In this document: positions 1 to 10,777 of the stretch, in pieces
How the letters are laid out: each line of letters begins with the position of its first letter
How positions within the stretch are numbered: the first letter of the stretch is position 1
Assembly (NCBI GenBank): GCA_001661515.1
Contig: LUVW01000025.1
Coordinates: forward strand, 236,297 to 300,296
Reading direction: 5' to 3'
Length of the DNA: 64,000 nt
From: Capniomyces stellatus
Lineage: Eukaryota; Kickxellomycota; Harpellomycetes; Harpellales; Legeriomycetaceae
Position numbers and translations under genes: made by a program
Notes under the pieces: generated by a model
Told to the model about the DNA's origin: nothing
The model's database searches: none
Seen by the model: only the letters and a program-made list of their open reading frames with translations

Positions 1-2181
1 CCGAAACAAACACCTCAGCCAGCCCAAACACCTCGTGTTGCTCCCCCTCATACACTATTTCAGGCACAAACTTGCACAAACTAACTACCAACTCGGAAAA
101 GTCCAGTTCACCGCCCACTTGTGCGTTGGCCCTTAGCTTGGACACATTTTCTGCCACCATGTTCTTGATTGCCTGCAGAAACTTGGCCGCTTTCCCCCCA
201 AAAAACGTGGTCTTGCCCCTGCTGTACACCTGCGCCACCAACGATATCACGCTTTGGCTGTACTCGCCCTCCATTGTCTGCTGCAGCATTTTCCACGCAC
301 TCTGCTTCCACACCTGCTCCATCATCTCCTTTACTACAGCGCTCTCCTCTGTCTCCTGCAGCCTGTAGATAAACTTGTCTACCACTGACCTGTTATTCGC
401 CTCAATCGCCTCGTAGTCAACCACTCCACTCGACCCTATTCTTGAGTTTGTCTTTATCACTGCATCTATCAACCTCCCTCCTACTCCCCCGCTCGCCTCC
501 ACCACCTCCTTGCCCAGTCCCCCAACCTCGATCTGCTTCCTCCACAAATAAACACTACACTCCCCAACTGCCCCAAAAAACCGCTCATTCAGCCTGGTCT
601 CTCTGCTGGCGCTGCCTAGGCTTGTCCCCAGCGTACCCTTTTTAGCTTGTGTTCTTTCACCGCTCTCACCACCGTCTACTCTACTGCCGTCTACTCTACC
701 GCCCACCGCCCCCTCTTCCATCTCCTTAACCGCCTTTGAGTTCCCCATCCACAAGCCTTTTATAAAATCGCTGCCAAACTCTGCGTCGCTTGTCACTTGT
801 TCAGGCAGGATCTTCAACAGCTCAAACACGCCCCTATACCCTACACTCTCCACAATGTTGCAGTCCCCATTCTGCAAATACCGCAGCAACCACCGTATCT
901 CCTTGCTGAACTTCTTTTCTTTGCCGCCCCCTACCACTCTAACACTCCAAATTCCAGGCTCCCTTCTCGTCACACTCAAAACCGCCTCCCACATCGGCCC
1001 CTGAACCGTCCTTTCCAACCTGCTGCTAAATCCCCACCCCACCACCAACACACTCACTTTCTCCAGCTCCTCCCTTAGAAACTCTGGCTCGCATCTTGCC
1101 CACCCCTCAACGCATTGAAACATCGCCTTTTGAACGCTCACTATGCTCCCATTTCCCCTATTAAACTCTTCCAACCTTCTCCAGCTTCCCAAGTCCCCCA
1201 ATATTCTCCTATACTCCTCCGCACACCCAACTCTGTCCCCGTCGCTTACATTCGCCAGCATGTACTCCAGACACCGAAATCCCCCGCTAACTACCGCTAT
1301 ATACCTCGTCAGCATCTCCTCCCTATCCATAAACCGCAAATCCCCCATCGTATCCACCGTCGAATCCACCACTATCTCTTTTAAATACCCCAATATCTCC
1401 TTCTGTGCAAAAATCAACGCCTTTTCCCTCTTTGCCCCACTAAATGTCTCGTTAAACAGCTGGTATTGCTCCACGCTGATCTCCTTGTTGCTGTCGTAAA
1501 ACGAACATATCCAAGGCCCCATTATCTCCTTCAAACACCTCCCTAAACTCTTGCCGCTCTTTTTAACAAACCTCGCATGCACTTTTGCACAGCTTTTTCT
1601 CACCCGTCTATCGTTATCAAATATCTGCCTCTCAAACACTCTTGGCCAGCTAACTAACAACCCCGTAATCCTCTCCTCCATCATCAAACTCCCCAATCCC
1701 GCTCCTTCCATGTACTCGTATAGCTCCTCCATCGCCTTCAGTCTAGTCGAAACATCTTTCTTGCTCATTCTTTTCACCAACCCCGCCAAATGCCCATCAA
1801 TACTCATCCCCTCAAGCCTCAAATCTCCCCCCTTTTCCTTTCTACTCTCGCTTTTATACCCCGGGCTCTCATAGCTGCTCGAACTTTCCGTGTCCGCTGC
1901 TCGCCCAAACTCGCTAAAGGCCAAAGCCGCATTCGCCTTGAATGCATTCACAGTACCCATGCTATTACCCAGCAACTCGGCCGCACGACTATACCCAAAT
2001 AAAAAAATAAAAAACACCTCTCTGTTAGTTTGTTTGCCACTCTTTTTCAACATTCACATCTCGCCAGCTTTACAATTTTATTTTATTCTCCTGCCATTGC
2101 TATCCTCTTTTCTTACCTGCTGCTTGTAGCTTTAACATTCCCCTTAACCCTTTCTCCTTTATTTTTGCTTCCTCCCGCCAT
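1..2181 (-). CDS. LTN1: Listerin, ribosome quality control E3 ligase (N-terminal part, runs off the left edge)
   Basis: Listerin ubiquitinates nascent chains stalled on 60S subunits in the RQC pathway. The model has exon 1 at 2117-2181 (MAGGSKNKGERVKGN start, donor GTAAGA) and exon 2 from 1988 down to base 1; joining them completes a serine codon and gives about 684 residues. The junction reads SSSRAAELLGNSMGTVNAF, the conserved Listerin N-terminus. It is followed by LVKRMSKKDVSTRLKAMEEL, WPRVFERQIFDNDRRVRK and the GPMWEAVL segment, in the order seen in animal Listerin. This is the HEAT-repeat N-terminal half; the C-terminal RWD and RING domains lie outside the window. Family proteins are about 1,550-1,800 residues. 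Exon 2 is open for nearly 2 kb without a stop. The identity is secure; the end is truncated by the window, not by mutation. Confidence 0.92.
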
Positions 2182-2988
2182 CTGGTTTCCTTCAATAAAT
2201 ACCCTTTTGAACTATCCAATAGATATGTAGCACTCTATATACGGCTAACTCTGCTTATTAAAAACCGCCTTCCCTTTCTCCTTACTATTTACTCGCAATT
2301 GAAGTAGCCTAGTAATCCGAATTGTATTTAATTAAATTGTGATCTTTATTCCACTGACAAAACTAATTCCATAGGCATATATAAATAAAAACTTTTGTTG
2401 CTTTTACTTTAAACGTAAAAAAAAATACTAATAACAGCTCCAGAATCAAAAGAAAGTATGTTTGTTAGATCTTTGTTGATTTCGAACTGTCGTTGATAAT
2501 TTAGAAATCTTTACAAAAGTATTTCAACTTCAAACTTTGTTTATTAATGCAAGTTTTTATTTTTTTTTCCGCTTGTAATCAATAAATTACCAACTTCAAC
2601 CCGTTTTTTTATTTGGAAATTACAATGAAAAAAAAATATTGGCTGGAGCTCATCAATTAAATATCAAAATCGATCAAGATAGATATATTTTTAAAGGCAC
2701 CTTCACGAGTAAAGCTAGTACTACATGACAATGCTTCAATATACCAAATCCTAGTCAGAAAAAAAGCATATAAAACATCATGTAGCCTCACAAAAATAAA
2801 CTATATACAGCGTTTTAATCGAGAATAAGGCGAAAACCCCCTAACAAGAATATTATAACTTTTATAATTTTAAATTACACTTGATTGGACTTTTTTACTT
2901 GGTTGAAAGGCTTTTCATAACAAAAAAAACAGACTTTTTTAAACCAATAAACTAAAAAAGTAAACACTGCAAGCATATTTAACTGTGC
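2182..2988. other. Intergenic, AT-rich
   Basis: This is the upstream region of the Listerin gene and the downstream side of the protease-like fragment. It is AT-rich with several A and T runs. I see no open frame with coding character and no RNA gene. Confidence 0.6.
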
Positions 2989-3342
2989 TTAAGCATTGCT
3001 CAAGTCGGCTGCCACAGCACCTTCAATAAGAAATTTATCGTTTAAACGACTTGCTATACCAACAAGTACGTTCAGCGACCCTCCAGACATGTATAACGGT
3101 GCTCCGGCACCTCCGCCGCAAGGGGATACACCCCCACCGCCACTACCATCGATTAAACGACTAACTGCTGTCAAGAACACTTTTCTTGTAATCAGCGACC
3201 CAAAACATGTTTTAAAATGCCCGTTTCGAATCTTGATGTAAACTTGGCCAATCGAGGAAAAGTGGCCAATATCGCTGAGCTCCCCACCCATCACCCGCTT
3301 GCTCAGTTCATTTCCAACAGCTTTTAATTCAGTTAGAAACAT
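2989..3342 (-). pseudogene. Trypsin-like (S1) protease fragment without catalytic His
   Basis: The 117-residue open frame contains RVMGGELSDIGHFSSIGQVY followed by FKTCFGSLITRKVFLTAV. This parallels the S1 protease start (R/K-I-V-G-G after activation cleavage) and the C-G-G-S-L-I-x-x-x-W-V-L-T-A-A-H-C block. Where the catalytic His of A-A-H-C should be, the sequence reads AVSRL. The frame then has a Gly/Ser-rich insert, a VLVGIASRLND stretch that resembles the next protease strand, and a stop. The Asp and Ser catalytic regions are absent, and I see no signal peptide in this frame. It is either a decayed protease or one exon of a non-catalytic homologue whose other exons I could not find. It lies beside a retrotransposon and a tandem duplication, which favours decay. 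Confidence 0.42.
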
Positions 3343-3875
3343 AGTTAGTAGAGTTAAAGCCAGGAATTATAGAAAACGCATCTTTATTCGGCCCAATTTT
3401 ATATTTCTTTTTGGTTTGTTGAAAGCGCAGAAGCTTTGGCTTTGGAGAGACTGTTTGATCAGAAACAAAGCATGGACAGGCCAACCCTACCGCTTAAACA
3501 GTTGCCACGATGCCACTATTCTTTGATATTACGACACCATTTTATCAAAGATATACAATGGGCCGTTAGGTTAAATATGCAACCATCGGAATAGAACGTC
3601 TTTGATGTGATAAAACATCTTTTACTTTTGTTCTTTTCGCCGCTCAAATTGTTTGAACAGTGCACGTTGCTCATACCCCCCCCCCCTGGCCACCGAATCT
3701 AATAGCCAATAAACCATCCACCAACACACTGTATTATTGATCCTACTCTTTTACACAACTTGCCCAACTTTTATCATTTTTTGAGAGCTTTAACTGTATA
3801 AGCAAACAGAAAGAACAAAAATTTGCTTGGTATTACCAAATAATCGCAGTTTACTAATCACTTACCAACTCGGCA
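3343..3875. other. Intergenic with an 11-nt C run
   Basis: I see no supported gene. A run of 11 C lies at 3676-3686. The right end passes into the first copy of the ~860 bp tandem duplication. Confidence 0.5.
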
Positions 3876-4601
3876 CATTAACTTTGGCCTTAATTGGATT
3901 ATCACCAACTGCCTGTTTCCTATACTTTTCTTTTTTGGAGTGGTATGAGCTTTTTTTTTACTTTATTCACGACTTTGCCAACTATAAACAGTTTATTAAG
4001 CATACTTTTTTTTTCTTTTCAGTTTGCTTTCTATATTGCTTTCATCGTAATTATTGATATTTGCATTGCCATTAATTCTTTCAATCGATATTCGTTAACA
4101 CAACTCCAAGATTGTCTTTATTTTGCTGATGCCCAAGATTGTCTTTTAGACTGAGATCAGTTTTGCACAACACTTTTGTATAATGTTTGATTTTATTGGT
4201 GTACTTAATATCGAGGGAATTGGTCTACATAGTTTTGCCAAGCTTGACATCTCGATTATTTCTGAATTTTAAAGATTTTCTCCCCTCAAACTATAACTAC
4301 AGGCATTTGCCAAAATAACATTGCCAAAATAATAATTACAACAATAATAATCGAATGATGTTGTTGAGTTTGAGGCGTAATTGGCAACGGAATGCTATAT
4401 CACGAAAGCACGAACCTACACCCGCGTTTCAAATCGCAACACCAATACCCAGATTTATTGGACTCACTTTTCCAAGATCAGGTGGATAATCCAAGCTGAT
4501 TAGCAAAATCACGGGCCTTTATTGGCAACATACATTATTGACTGTTTATACCGGTGTGAAAAAACACAGGTTGTCTTGGCATATTTTGTCTATAGTATTA
4601 C
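3876..4601. repeat. Tandem duplication, copy 1 (left part)
   Basis: This stretch matches 7379-8098 almost base for base; both begin at ttaactttggccttaattgg and share the same T-rich and ATAATAAT blocks. The unit continues after the retrotransposon at 7239-7371, so copy 1 is split by the insertion. An 86-codon frame recurs in both copies (3894-4154 and 7397-7657), but it is made of low-complexity Phe/Leu/Ile and I do not call it a gene. Confidence 0.85.
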
Positions 4602-4896
4602 TGTGAAGTGACTAATGAGCCACTTAGCATTTATGCGTATTGAACTTAATAGTTTTATATATAATAGTAGTTGATATTATTATATAATTTTTAGTTAAGT
4701 TTAACTTGCTATTGTTATTTATAGCAGTTTTGCACTTTCGTTTCTTATAAATAGACAAGGTTTTGCCTTGTCTGAATAAAGCAGATTATCAATCTCATCT
4801 TCTATAGTTTCACTATATTCCGCTAGTTTAGTAAAAGTTGTTTTGAATATTCTATTCCAATAGATAGTTAACAGAAGCCACCTCAAAATCTTTTTG
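4602..4896 (+). repeat. 5' long terminal repeat
   Basis: It starts TGTGAAGTGACTAATGAG and ends in ATCTTTTTG. It is near-identical to the 3' LTR but lacks a ~42 bp segment found there between two GCAT repeats. The right boundary is uncertain by one or two bases because the PBS candidate may begin within the shared TTTTTG. Confidence 0.85.
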
Positions 4897-5097
4897 GCGT
4901 TATCAGCACCATTATAAAGCAAGTCTAGTTTCTAAGACTTCGGGCTATATACATATATTGTAATAATAATTTTCAATTTTTTTTTTTTTTTAATATCATC
5001 ACCTTTTTATAATTCAAGCAATTCTATTTCCCCTCCTCAACTATAGTGGGTGAGTTATTTACATTATCGAAGTTTCAGAAACTAGAATTTTCAAGAA

Positions 5098-5325
5098 ATG
5101 GATGACTTCCAGACTTACCAAGGAGTCAAATATCAAAGGAATTGTGGATTATGTCCAAGCGACTGTGAAATTTACTTAGAGATTTCAAAATTAAAATCAT
5201 TAAATCGAACACTTCCTGGATTTTTTGGCTATCTGGCAGTACTAGCAGCCATAGAGCCAATAAAAAAAGGAAAGATTAAGAAATTGATTAAAGATCATGA
5301 GATCAAGAGAATTCAAATGCCATGA
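5098..5325 (+). pseudogene. Unidentified open frame in the gag position of the retroelement
   Basis: A 75-codon frame lies between the 5' LTR and the integrase remnant, ending in a Lys-rich segment (KKGKIKKLIKDHEIKR). It has Cys residues but no CCHC knuckle. By position it may be what remains of gag. I do not recognise a family. Confidence 0.3.
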
Positions 5326-5661
5326 TGTGCTGTCGATTTGGCAAAGATTTAACACATAGGAGAGCTAAGATGGTGTAACTTTGTTTCTAAAGATTCTCAA
5401 CAACTATCCTTTAGCAATAAAGTAAAGAAAATGATGAAGAAACTTAAAATGAGTAACTGTAATAAATACATTTTCATTTATTAAATAGATTTATTAAAGA
5501 TTAGTATTTAAATTAATTTAGTTTAAAAGACTTAATTTAGTTATTAATTAGTTCATTAAATCTTTTAATTTTTAGTTGTTAAAAAATTATATTTAAATCA
5601 TTACAGTAACATCTAAAAAAGAAGAAAAATACTAAAATATATAAATAAAAAACGACCAGCT

Positions 5662-6879
5662 TTACTCGTGGCCTCAGGAATAACAGAGACCCAGGAAGCA
5701 AGACCAGACGTGCAGTTTCAAGACATTAAAACATTTTTACAGGATGGTAATAGGGAAGGATCGACACCCAATTTGAGGAGAATGGCCAAGTCGTTTGAGT
5801 TAATAGATGGGAAGTTGTTTAGGAAAAAGCAAGGGAAGTTACTTTTGGCAATATAAACTTTGGAGCAGCTACACAGGATATTGTATGAAGCCCATGATAA
5901 CAATGGTCATTTTACATTCAATGCAGTCTATCCTTTAATAATCAGATATTATTGGAGACCTTATATATATGCCGAGGTAAAGAAATACATTAATTCCTGC
6001 CTTAGTTGCTAGCAATATCAGCTGCGCAGACCCACTTATAAGTTCGATGGATCCGCGTCAGTTTCAGGTCTATTTTCAGAATGGGCTTTAGATTATTTGG
6101 GAACTTTTCCGGTTTCTGACTCCGGGAATAAATACATTCTGTGCGGAATAGAGAGCCTCTCCCGATATCCTGTTGCTTACCCCACACCCGATGAGACCGC
6201 AACTACCGTAGTACAGTGCTTACAACAACTTATAATTACTTATGGGGTCCCGCAAAGTATAAGGGTAGACAATGGCGGATGTTTCACTTCCAAGTTATTT
6301 ACAGACTTTTGTGGTGAGAAAAATATTCAGCTTAAAAGAAATGTGGCCTACCAACCGGAATGGATGGGAAAAGTAGAAAGACTTAATTCTACTATCCGAT
6401 ACGCGCTCATGCGTACTTGCAAGGGAAAGTACAATAGTTGGGATCAGGCGGTGCCAAACATATTGCATGGTATTCGGGTTCGCACTTCGGCCAGCACAGG
6501 GTATTCACCCTACGAACTGCTATATGGGGTAAAACCACGAATAACTAACAGTATCTTGGTAGAGAACAAAATCAGTTTAGATGGTAGGAGACTAGAATTG
6601 GATTTCTTGCCGGGGGTTCGGAAAGCTTTGGAAACCCCCGCCAAACACTCATCGTACGTGCCTACATTCCCCGTGAATTACTTGGTGATGATACTAAACA
6701 GTACTCTCCGAAAGAAGGGAATTCCGTCCAAGTTGAAACCAAGATACGTTGGACCCTTCCAGATAATATCTATTGCAGACCATAACATCTACAATGTTAT
6801 AAGCGAAAAGGGTGTGATTAGTAAGTTTCATGTATCCAGATTAATTGCCTACCAAGCACGCAAATTACCAAGCTGGTAA
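5662..6879 (+). pseudogene. Retrotransposon integrase with two in-frame stops
   Basis: One reading frame spans the region but carries TAA at 5854-5856 and TAG at 6010-6012. Between the stops lies the zinc-binding module (AHDNNGH, then CLSC). The core follows, with the first Asp in EWALDYLG, the second in RVDNGGCF and the Glu in GKVERLNS, exactly 35 residues after the second Asp. A C-terminal LKPRYVGPFQII segment matches the GPY/F module. All metal-binding residues are present, so the gene is broken only by the two nonsense changes and by loss of the upstream pol domains. Confidence 0.88.
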
Positions 6880-6896
6880 AAGTTTAGGCGGCGGAG

Positions 6897-7233
6897 TGTG
6901 AAGTGACTAATTAGTCACTTAGCATCAAAGATGTCATCGCATACCAGTACAACGCAATATGAGGCATTTATGCGTATTGAACTTAATAGTTTTATATATA
7001 ATAGTAGTTGATATTATTATATAATTTTTAGTTAAGTTTAACTTATTATTGTTATTTATAGCAGTTTTGCACTTTCGTTTCTTATAAATGGACAAGGTTT
7101 TGCCTTGTCTGAATAAAGCAGATTATCAATCCCATCCTTTATAGTTTCACTATATTTCGTTAGTTTAGTAAAAGTTGTTTTGAATATTCTATTCCAATAG
7201 ATAGTTAACAGAAGCCACCTCAAGATCTTTTTG
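6897..7233 (+). repeat. 3' long terminal repeat
   Basis: It is 337 bp, about 42 bp longer than the 5' copy because of the block starting caaagatgtcatcgcatacc. It contains a perfect 20-bp palindrome at 6901-6920. The target-site duplication ATTAC follows at 7234-7238. Confidence 0.87.
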
Positions 7234-7371
7234 ATTACTACTCGCAACTTTTGGTTCACAATTTGTTTTTTTTAATTAGTTGGAAATGTTCATCTGTATT
7301 AATTATCTAATCAATTGACTGCCGCTTTAGGTTATCCGTTGCACAGTAGTAGTACTAGTTCAAATTGGGCG

Positions 7372-8240
7372 CTTGGCATATTAACTTTGGCCTTAATTGG
7401 ATTATCACCAACTGCCTGTTTCCTATACTTTTCTTTTTTGGAGTGGTATGAGCTTTTTTTTTACTTTATTCACGACTTTGCCAACTATAAACAGTTTATT
7501 AAGCATACTTTTTTTTTCTTTTCAGTTTGCTTTCTATATTGCTTTCATCGTAATTATTGATATTTGCATTGCCATTAATTCTTTCAATCGATATTCGTTA
7601 ACACAACTCCAAGATTGTCTTTATTTTGCTGATGCCCAAGATTGTCTTTTAGACTGAGATCAGTTTTGCACAACACTTTTGTATAATGTTTGATTTTATT
7701 GATGTACTTAATATCGAGGGAATTGGTCTACATAGTTTTGCCAAGCTTGACATCTCGATTATTTCTGAATTTTAAAGTTCTCCTCTTCTCAAACTATAAC
7801 TACAGGCATTTGCCAAAATAATATTGCCAAAATAATAATTACAACAATAATAATCGAATGATGTTGCTGAGTTTGAGGCGTAATTGGCAACGGAATGCTA
7901 TATCACGAAAGCACGAACCTACACCCACGTTTCAAATCGCAACACCAATACCCAGATTTATTGGACTCACTTTCCAAGATCAGGTGGATAATCCAAGCTG
8001 ATTAGCAAAATCACGGGCCTTTATTGGCAACATACATTATTGACTGTTTATGCTGGTGTGAAAGAACAGGTTGTCTTGGCATATTTTGTCTATAGTAATA
8101 TTACTCGCATCATTGGTTCGCAATTTGTTTTTTTTAATACGTTGGAATTGTTCATCTATTTTATTTATCAAATCAATTGCCTTCCGCGTTTGGCTATTAG
8201 TTGCAGAGTAGTAGTACTAGTTCAAATTGAGCGCTTGGCA
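7372..8240. repeat. Tandem duplication, copy 2
   Basis: This uninterrupted copy comprises the 7379-8098 block, matching 3876-4601, followed by about 140 bp (8099-8240) matching the 7239-7378 region that follows the retrotransposon. It therefore shows the unoccupied form of the insertion site (tatagtaatattactcgc). Divergence between copies is a few percent by eye. Confidence 0.83.
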
Positions 8241-8579
8241 AATATACTATTCAATAATTTTAGATTAGTTCACAGCATTGCACTGTATCATATATAAACG
8301 GTATGTTGTTGGATTTATGTACCAAAATACCATTGGACTGTAAACTTATGATTAATCTAAAGTCCGGTTTAACAGCTTTTTAACTGACAGTTTTCAAAAT
8401 CCACTTCAGTATAAAATGTGCCTTTGTGGCCTATGCACCAAAACTTTGCTTTATATGATTTTTTAGTTCAACTTGACTACCAATAAATAGTAATATATAA
8501 CTACCAACAGAAATACAAACACTAATAAGAGTACAAACACCAGCACTGATTTATACTTGAAAACAGATTATTAAGCATA
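8241..8579. other. Upstream region of the MFS permease gene
   Basis: AT-rich, with TATA-like runs such as aatagtaatatataac at about 8487-8502. No other gene is visible. Confidence 0.5.
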
Positions 8580-10085
8580 ATGGATGTAAAGCTAGAGAAC
8601 GGCGGTGTTCAAAGAACAAACAAAAGTACCAATGGTACTTCAGATTTTTATCAGATAAACCTGGATGAGCAAAATCTTGACAAGGGCATTCCAGGAGTAA
8701 AAAGATATCAGAAATACGTCTATCTTCTGATCGTAGTTATGGTTTTAATAAAAACTGTAACGCAGATGGATTATATCAACTATTTATTATCCTTAAATCT
8801 GTTTCAGGCCCAACGGTTCACCTTTCCGTCCGGCCTTATCTACAACCTGATATATAACGTACTATGTTTGGTTTTGATGTTCCCGTTGGTAATGCTGTTC
8901 TGTGCTATCAAACCCAAAAAGTACTTTTCCTTGATTACGGTGTGTGCAGGAATAGCCTTTTTGTGCTTCGCGCTGATCAAAGAGCAATACATTGTATTGG
9001 CCACTGGCGCCATAGTTGTTGTTTTCCGAAATGGGATGTCACCTATGTTGATTGCCTACATATCATATTGGACTACCAGAAGACAGCTGGGGAAATACAT
9101 ATTGGCATTTTTTGCCGTAAGCTATGGTATTGAAACCATTGTCGCGTTAGCAACTCCAGGACTAATAGGTAGTCCCATTACCAGCGAAACATCCAGCTAC
9201 TCGATATATGTTGCTAGCCTGGTTCTAGGTTGCCTAATGATACTCGTTGGGATTGTTTCATTCTTTGTGATTAAAAACGGACCAGAAGATATAAAGTACG
9301 AATCAGAAGAAGCCAAATCATTGGTGTTGAACCGATTGGAAAACAGCCAAGGACTCTCATCAAAGATCAAAATCAGCATTCCCCAAGCTTTCAGGATTGT
9401 GTTCAATAGAAAATTGTGGATATTCATTTTTATTGGAATAGCAAATGCCATGATCACTACAGGGAGCTTAACACTAATGCTCTCTTTAGAGTTAAATGTG
9501 AACACGACTTTATCAGGAACGATTCAATATCACGAAGCTTATGCTATTGCATTAGGATTTTTCTTTATTTTGCTGGCGTTTTTGTTAAACTCGGTATCCT
9601 ACACCATCAGAATTGCGTTTATCACATTCTCCTCGAGTATCGTATACGTCATTCCCTTGTTAACAATGAGCAACATCTCAGCTACCACTTTGCTTGTTTT
9701 AAAGTTAATCGGTTCAGGATTAGGACGCGCCAACTCGGTATTGATCATTTCGTGGATGGTAGTAAACCTGGGAAATATACCCAACATCATTGTTTCAGTT
9801 ACTGTATACTATGTTGCCACAGGACTGGTTCAATTCCTAGTATTCTCGTTGCATAACATGTATTTAAGACCATTTCAATTAAGTAATTCCAAATTTCTCA
9901 CGACAAATGCTATATATCTAGCAACATCGGCCTTAGTTTCACTGTCATTGGTCCTATATTTAAACAGACACTTCAAATCCGCCAACAGAAACAGAAACAG
10001 ACAAGCAGGCGATGTTTCAAACCATTCAATTGACGAACAGAGAGAAATGGCAGACACTCATCCTAACTACAAATATATTCTCTGA
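8580..10085 (+). CDS. MFS permease, anion:cation symporter (Dal5/Tna1-like) family
   Basis: An intronless 501-residue membrane protein with about 11-12 hydrophobic segments between residues 43 and 460 and hydrophilic ends. The segment YISYWTTRRQLGKYILAFFA matches the ACS-family hallmark in which an R-W-(Y/F)-x-R-R-E-L-G block precedes a helix. The central loop FFVIKNGPEDIKYESEEAKS resembles the Dal5-type loop (F-x-P-D-x-P-E-x-x-K-x-L-T-x-E-E). Known members carry carboxylates such as nicotinate, allantoate or pantothenate, usually at the plasma membrane. The sequence is quite divergent, so the substrate cannot be named. The first ATG follows an A-rich leader and gives full family length. Confidence 0.72.
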   Translation: MDVKLENGGVQRTNKSTNGTSDFYQINLDEQNLDKGIPGVKRYQKYVYLLIVVMVLIKTVTQMDYINYLLSLNLFQAQRFTFPSGLIYNLIYNVLCLVLMFPLVMLFCAIKPKKYFSLITVCAGIAFLCFALIKEQYIVLATGAIVVVFRNGMSPMLIAYISYWTTRRQLGKYILAFFAVSYGIETIVALATPGLIGSPITSETSSYSIYVASLVLGCLMILVGIVSFFVIKNGPEDIKYESEEAKSLVLNRLENSQGLSSKIKISIPQAFRIVFNRKLWIFIFIGIANAMITTGSLTLMLSLELNVNTTLSGTIQYHEAYAIALGFFFILLAFLLNSVSYTIRIAFITFSSSIVYVIPLLTMSNISATTLLVLKLIGSGLGRANSVLIISWMVVNLGNIPNIIVSVTVYYVATGLVQFLVFSLHNMYLRPFQLSNSKFLTTNAIYLATSALVSLSLVLYLNRHFKSANRNRNRQAGDVSNHSIDEQREMADTHPNYKYIL

Positions 10086-10777
10086 TACCAACATCACTAT
10101 TATACTTGCTATTTCACTTTTATTCACTAAATGTTACTAGCTATTTTAATACGTTTTATAGTTTACTGCCATTCTAGTAGTGCTCTGGTTAATCACATCC
10201 CTTAGTTTATGTTGTTTTTTTACTTTGTATTAATTTGGTATCTTTTGTTTTCCTGAAGTATGAATACACACAGTTAATTGCTTTGGTCGAAACCATATCA
10301 ACTCCCGAGCTCAAGCGGGAACACCTTGGTGTTTTGTCAGAGATAATGGGGTTTTCTTAATTGTGAAAAATCATGATTGAAAAAGTAAAAGTTAAAGATT
10401 AACCAAAAACCAAGTAAAAAATAAATAAAATAAAATTGAAATTGAAATTGAAATTCAGCAGCGAATCGCGTTACTTGACTACAAGCGAATTAGCCATTAA
10501 CATTGACGTTGAAATAAGTGGAATTGTTTTTATTTTATTATTGAGATTGATTTATCTTTGCTTTAGTTTGGAAAATAAACGAGATTCGTGAACCAGTTCT
10601 GTTTTGAGAAATTTTAAATTCAGCCTAGTAAATCTATGTACTGATAACAGAATAAATAAAAGCAGTAGGTTTAATTTCTGATCTAGTTTTAGGGGTGTAT
10701 TTTGGGATAACAGCTCAAGGAAGCGAAAAGAAGCGAAAAGAAGCGAAGCGATAAGACGACATAGTTAAATTCTACCA
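10086..10777. other. Intergenic between MFS permease and mannosidase
   Basis: It contains a short ATTGAA repeat (about 10434-10456) and an aagcgaaaag repeat (about 10722-10750) just upstream of the mannosidase start. No gene is seen. Confidence 0.55.

Larger units (their letters stand above)
4597..7238 (+). mobile_element. Degenerate Ty3/gypsy-type LTR retrotransposon, no reverse transcriptase
   Basis: Two long terminal repeats (4602-4896 and 6897-7233) flank about 2 kb of internal DNA, bounded by the 5-bp target-site duplication ATTAC at 4597-4601 and 7234-7238. A primer-binding-site candidate beginning TGGCGTTATCAGCACC starts at about 4895, and the purine tract aggcggcggag (6886-6896) abuts the 3' LTR. 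The only recognisable protein is an integrase with HHCC, DDE and GPY/F-like modules, interrupted by two stops. No protease, reverse transcriptase or RNase H sequence is visible, so the internal region has lost most of pol and the copy cannot be autonomous. Assignment to Ty3/gypsy rests on the integrase and its position next to the 3' LTR. Confidence 0.88.

Noticed and set aside
1..500. First reading of the left-edge protein as a FAT domain of an ATR-like kinase
   Set aside because: The helical repeat pattern was misleading; the gene's N-terminus (SRAAELLGN, SKKDVSTRLKAM, DNDRRVRK) is unmistakably Listerin.
1..2000. Several short plus-strand frames rich in Pro, Ser, Thr
   Set aside because: They are antisense shadows of the long Listerin frame on the minus strand. 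The N-terminal part of Listerin explains the whole stretch.
3894..4154. 86-codon Phe/Leu-rich frame, repeated at 7397-7657
   Set aside because: It is conserved only because it lies in the tandem duplication; composition follows the T-rich DNA and no family or splice support exists.
4719..4922. Minus-strand frame in the LTR (also at 7056-7259)
   Set aside because: It lies within the LTR and shows no coding character; it is present twice because the LTR is.
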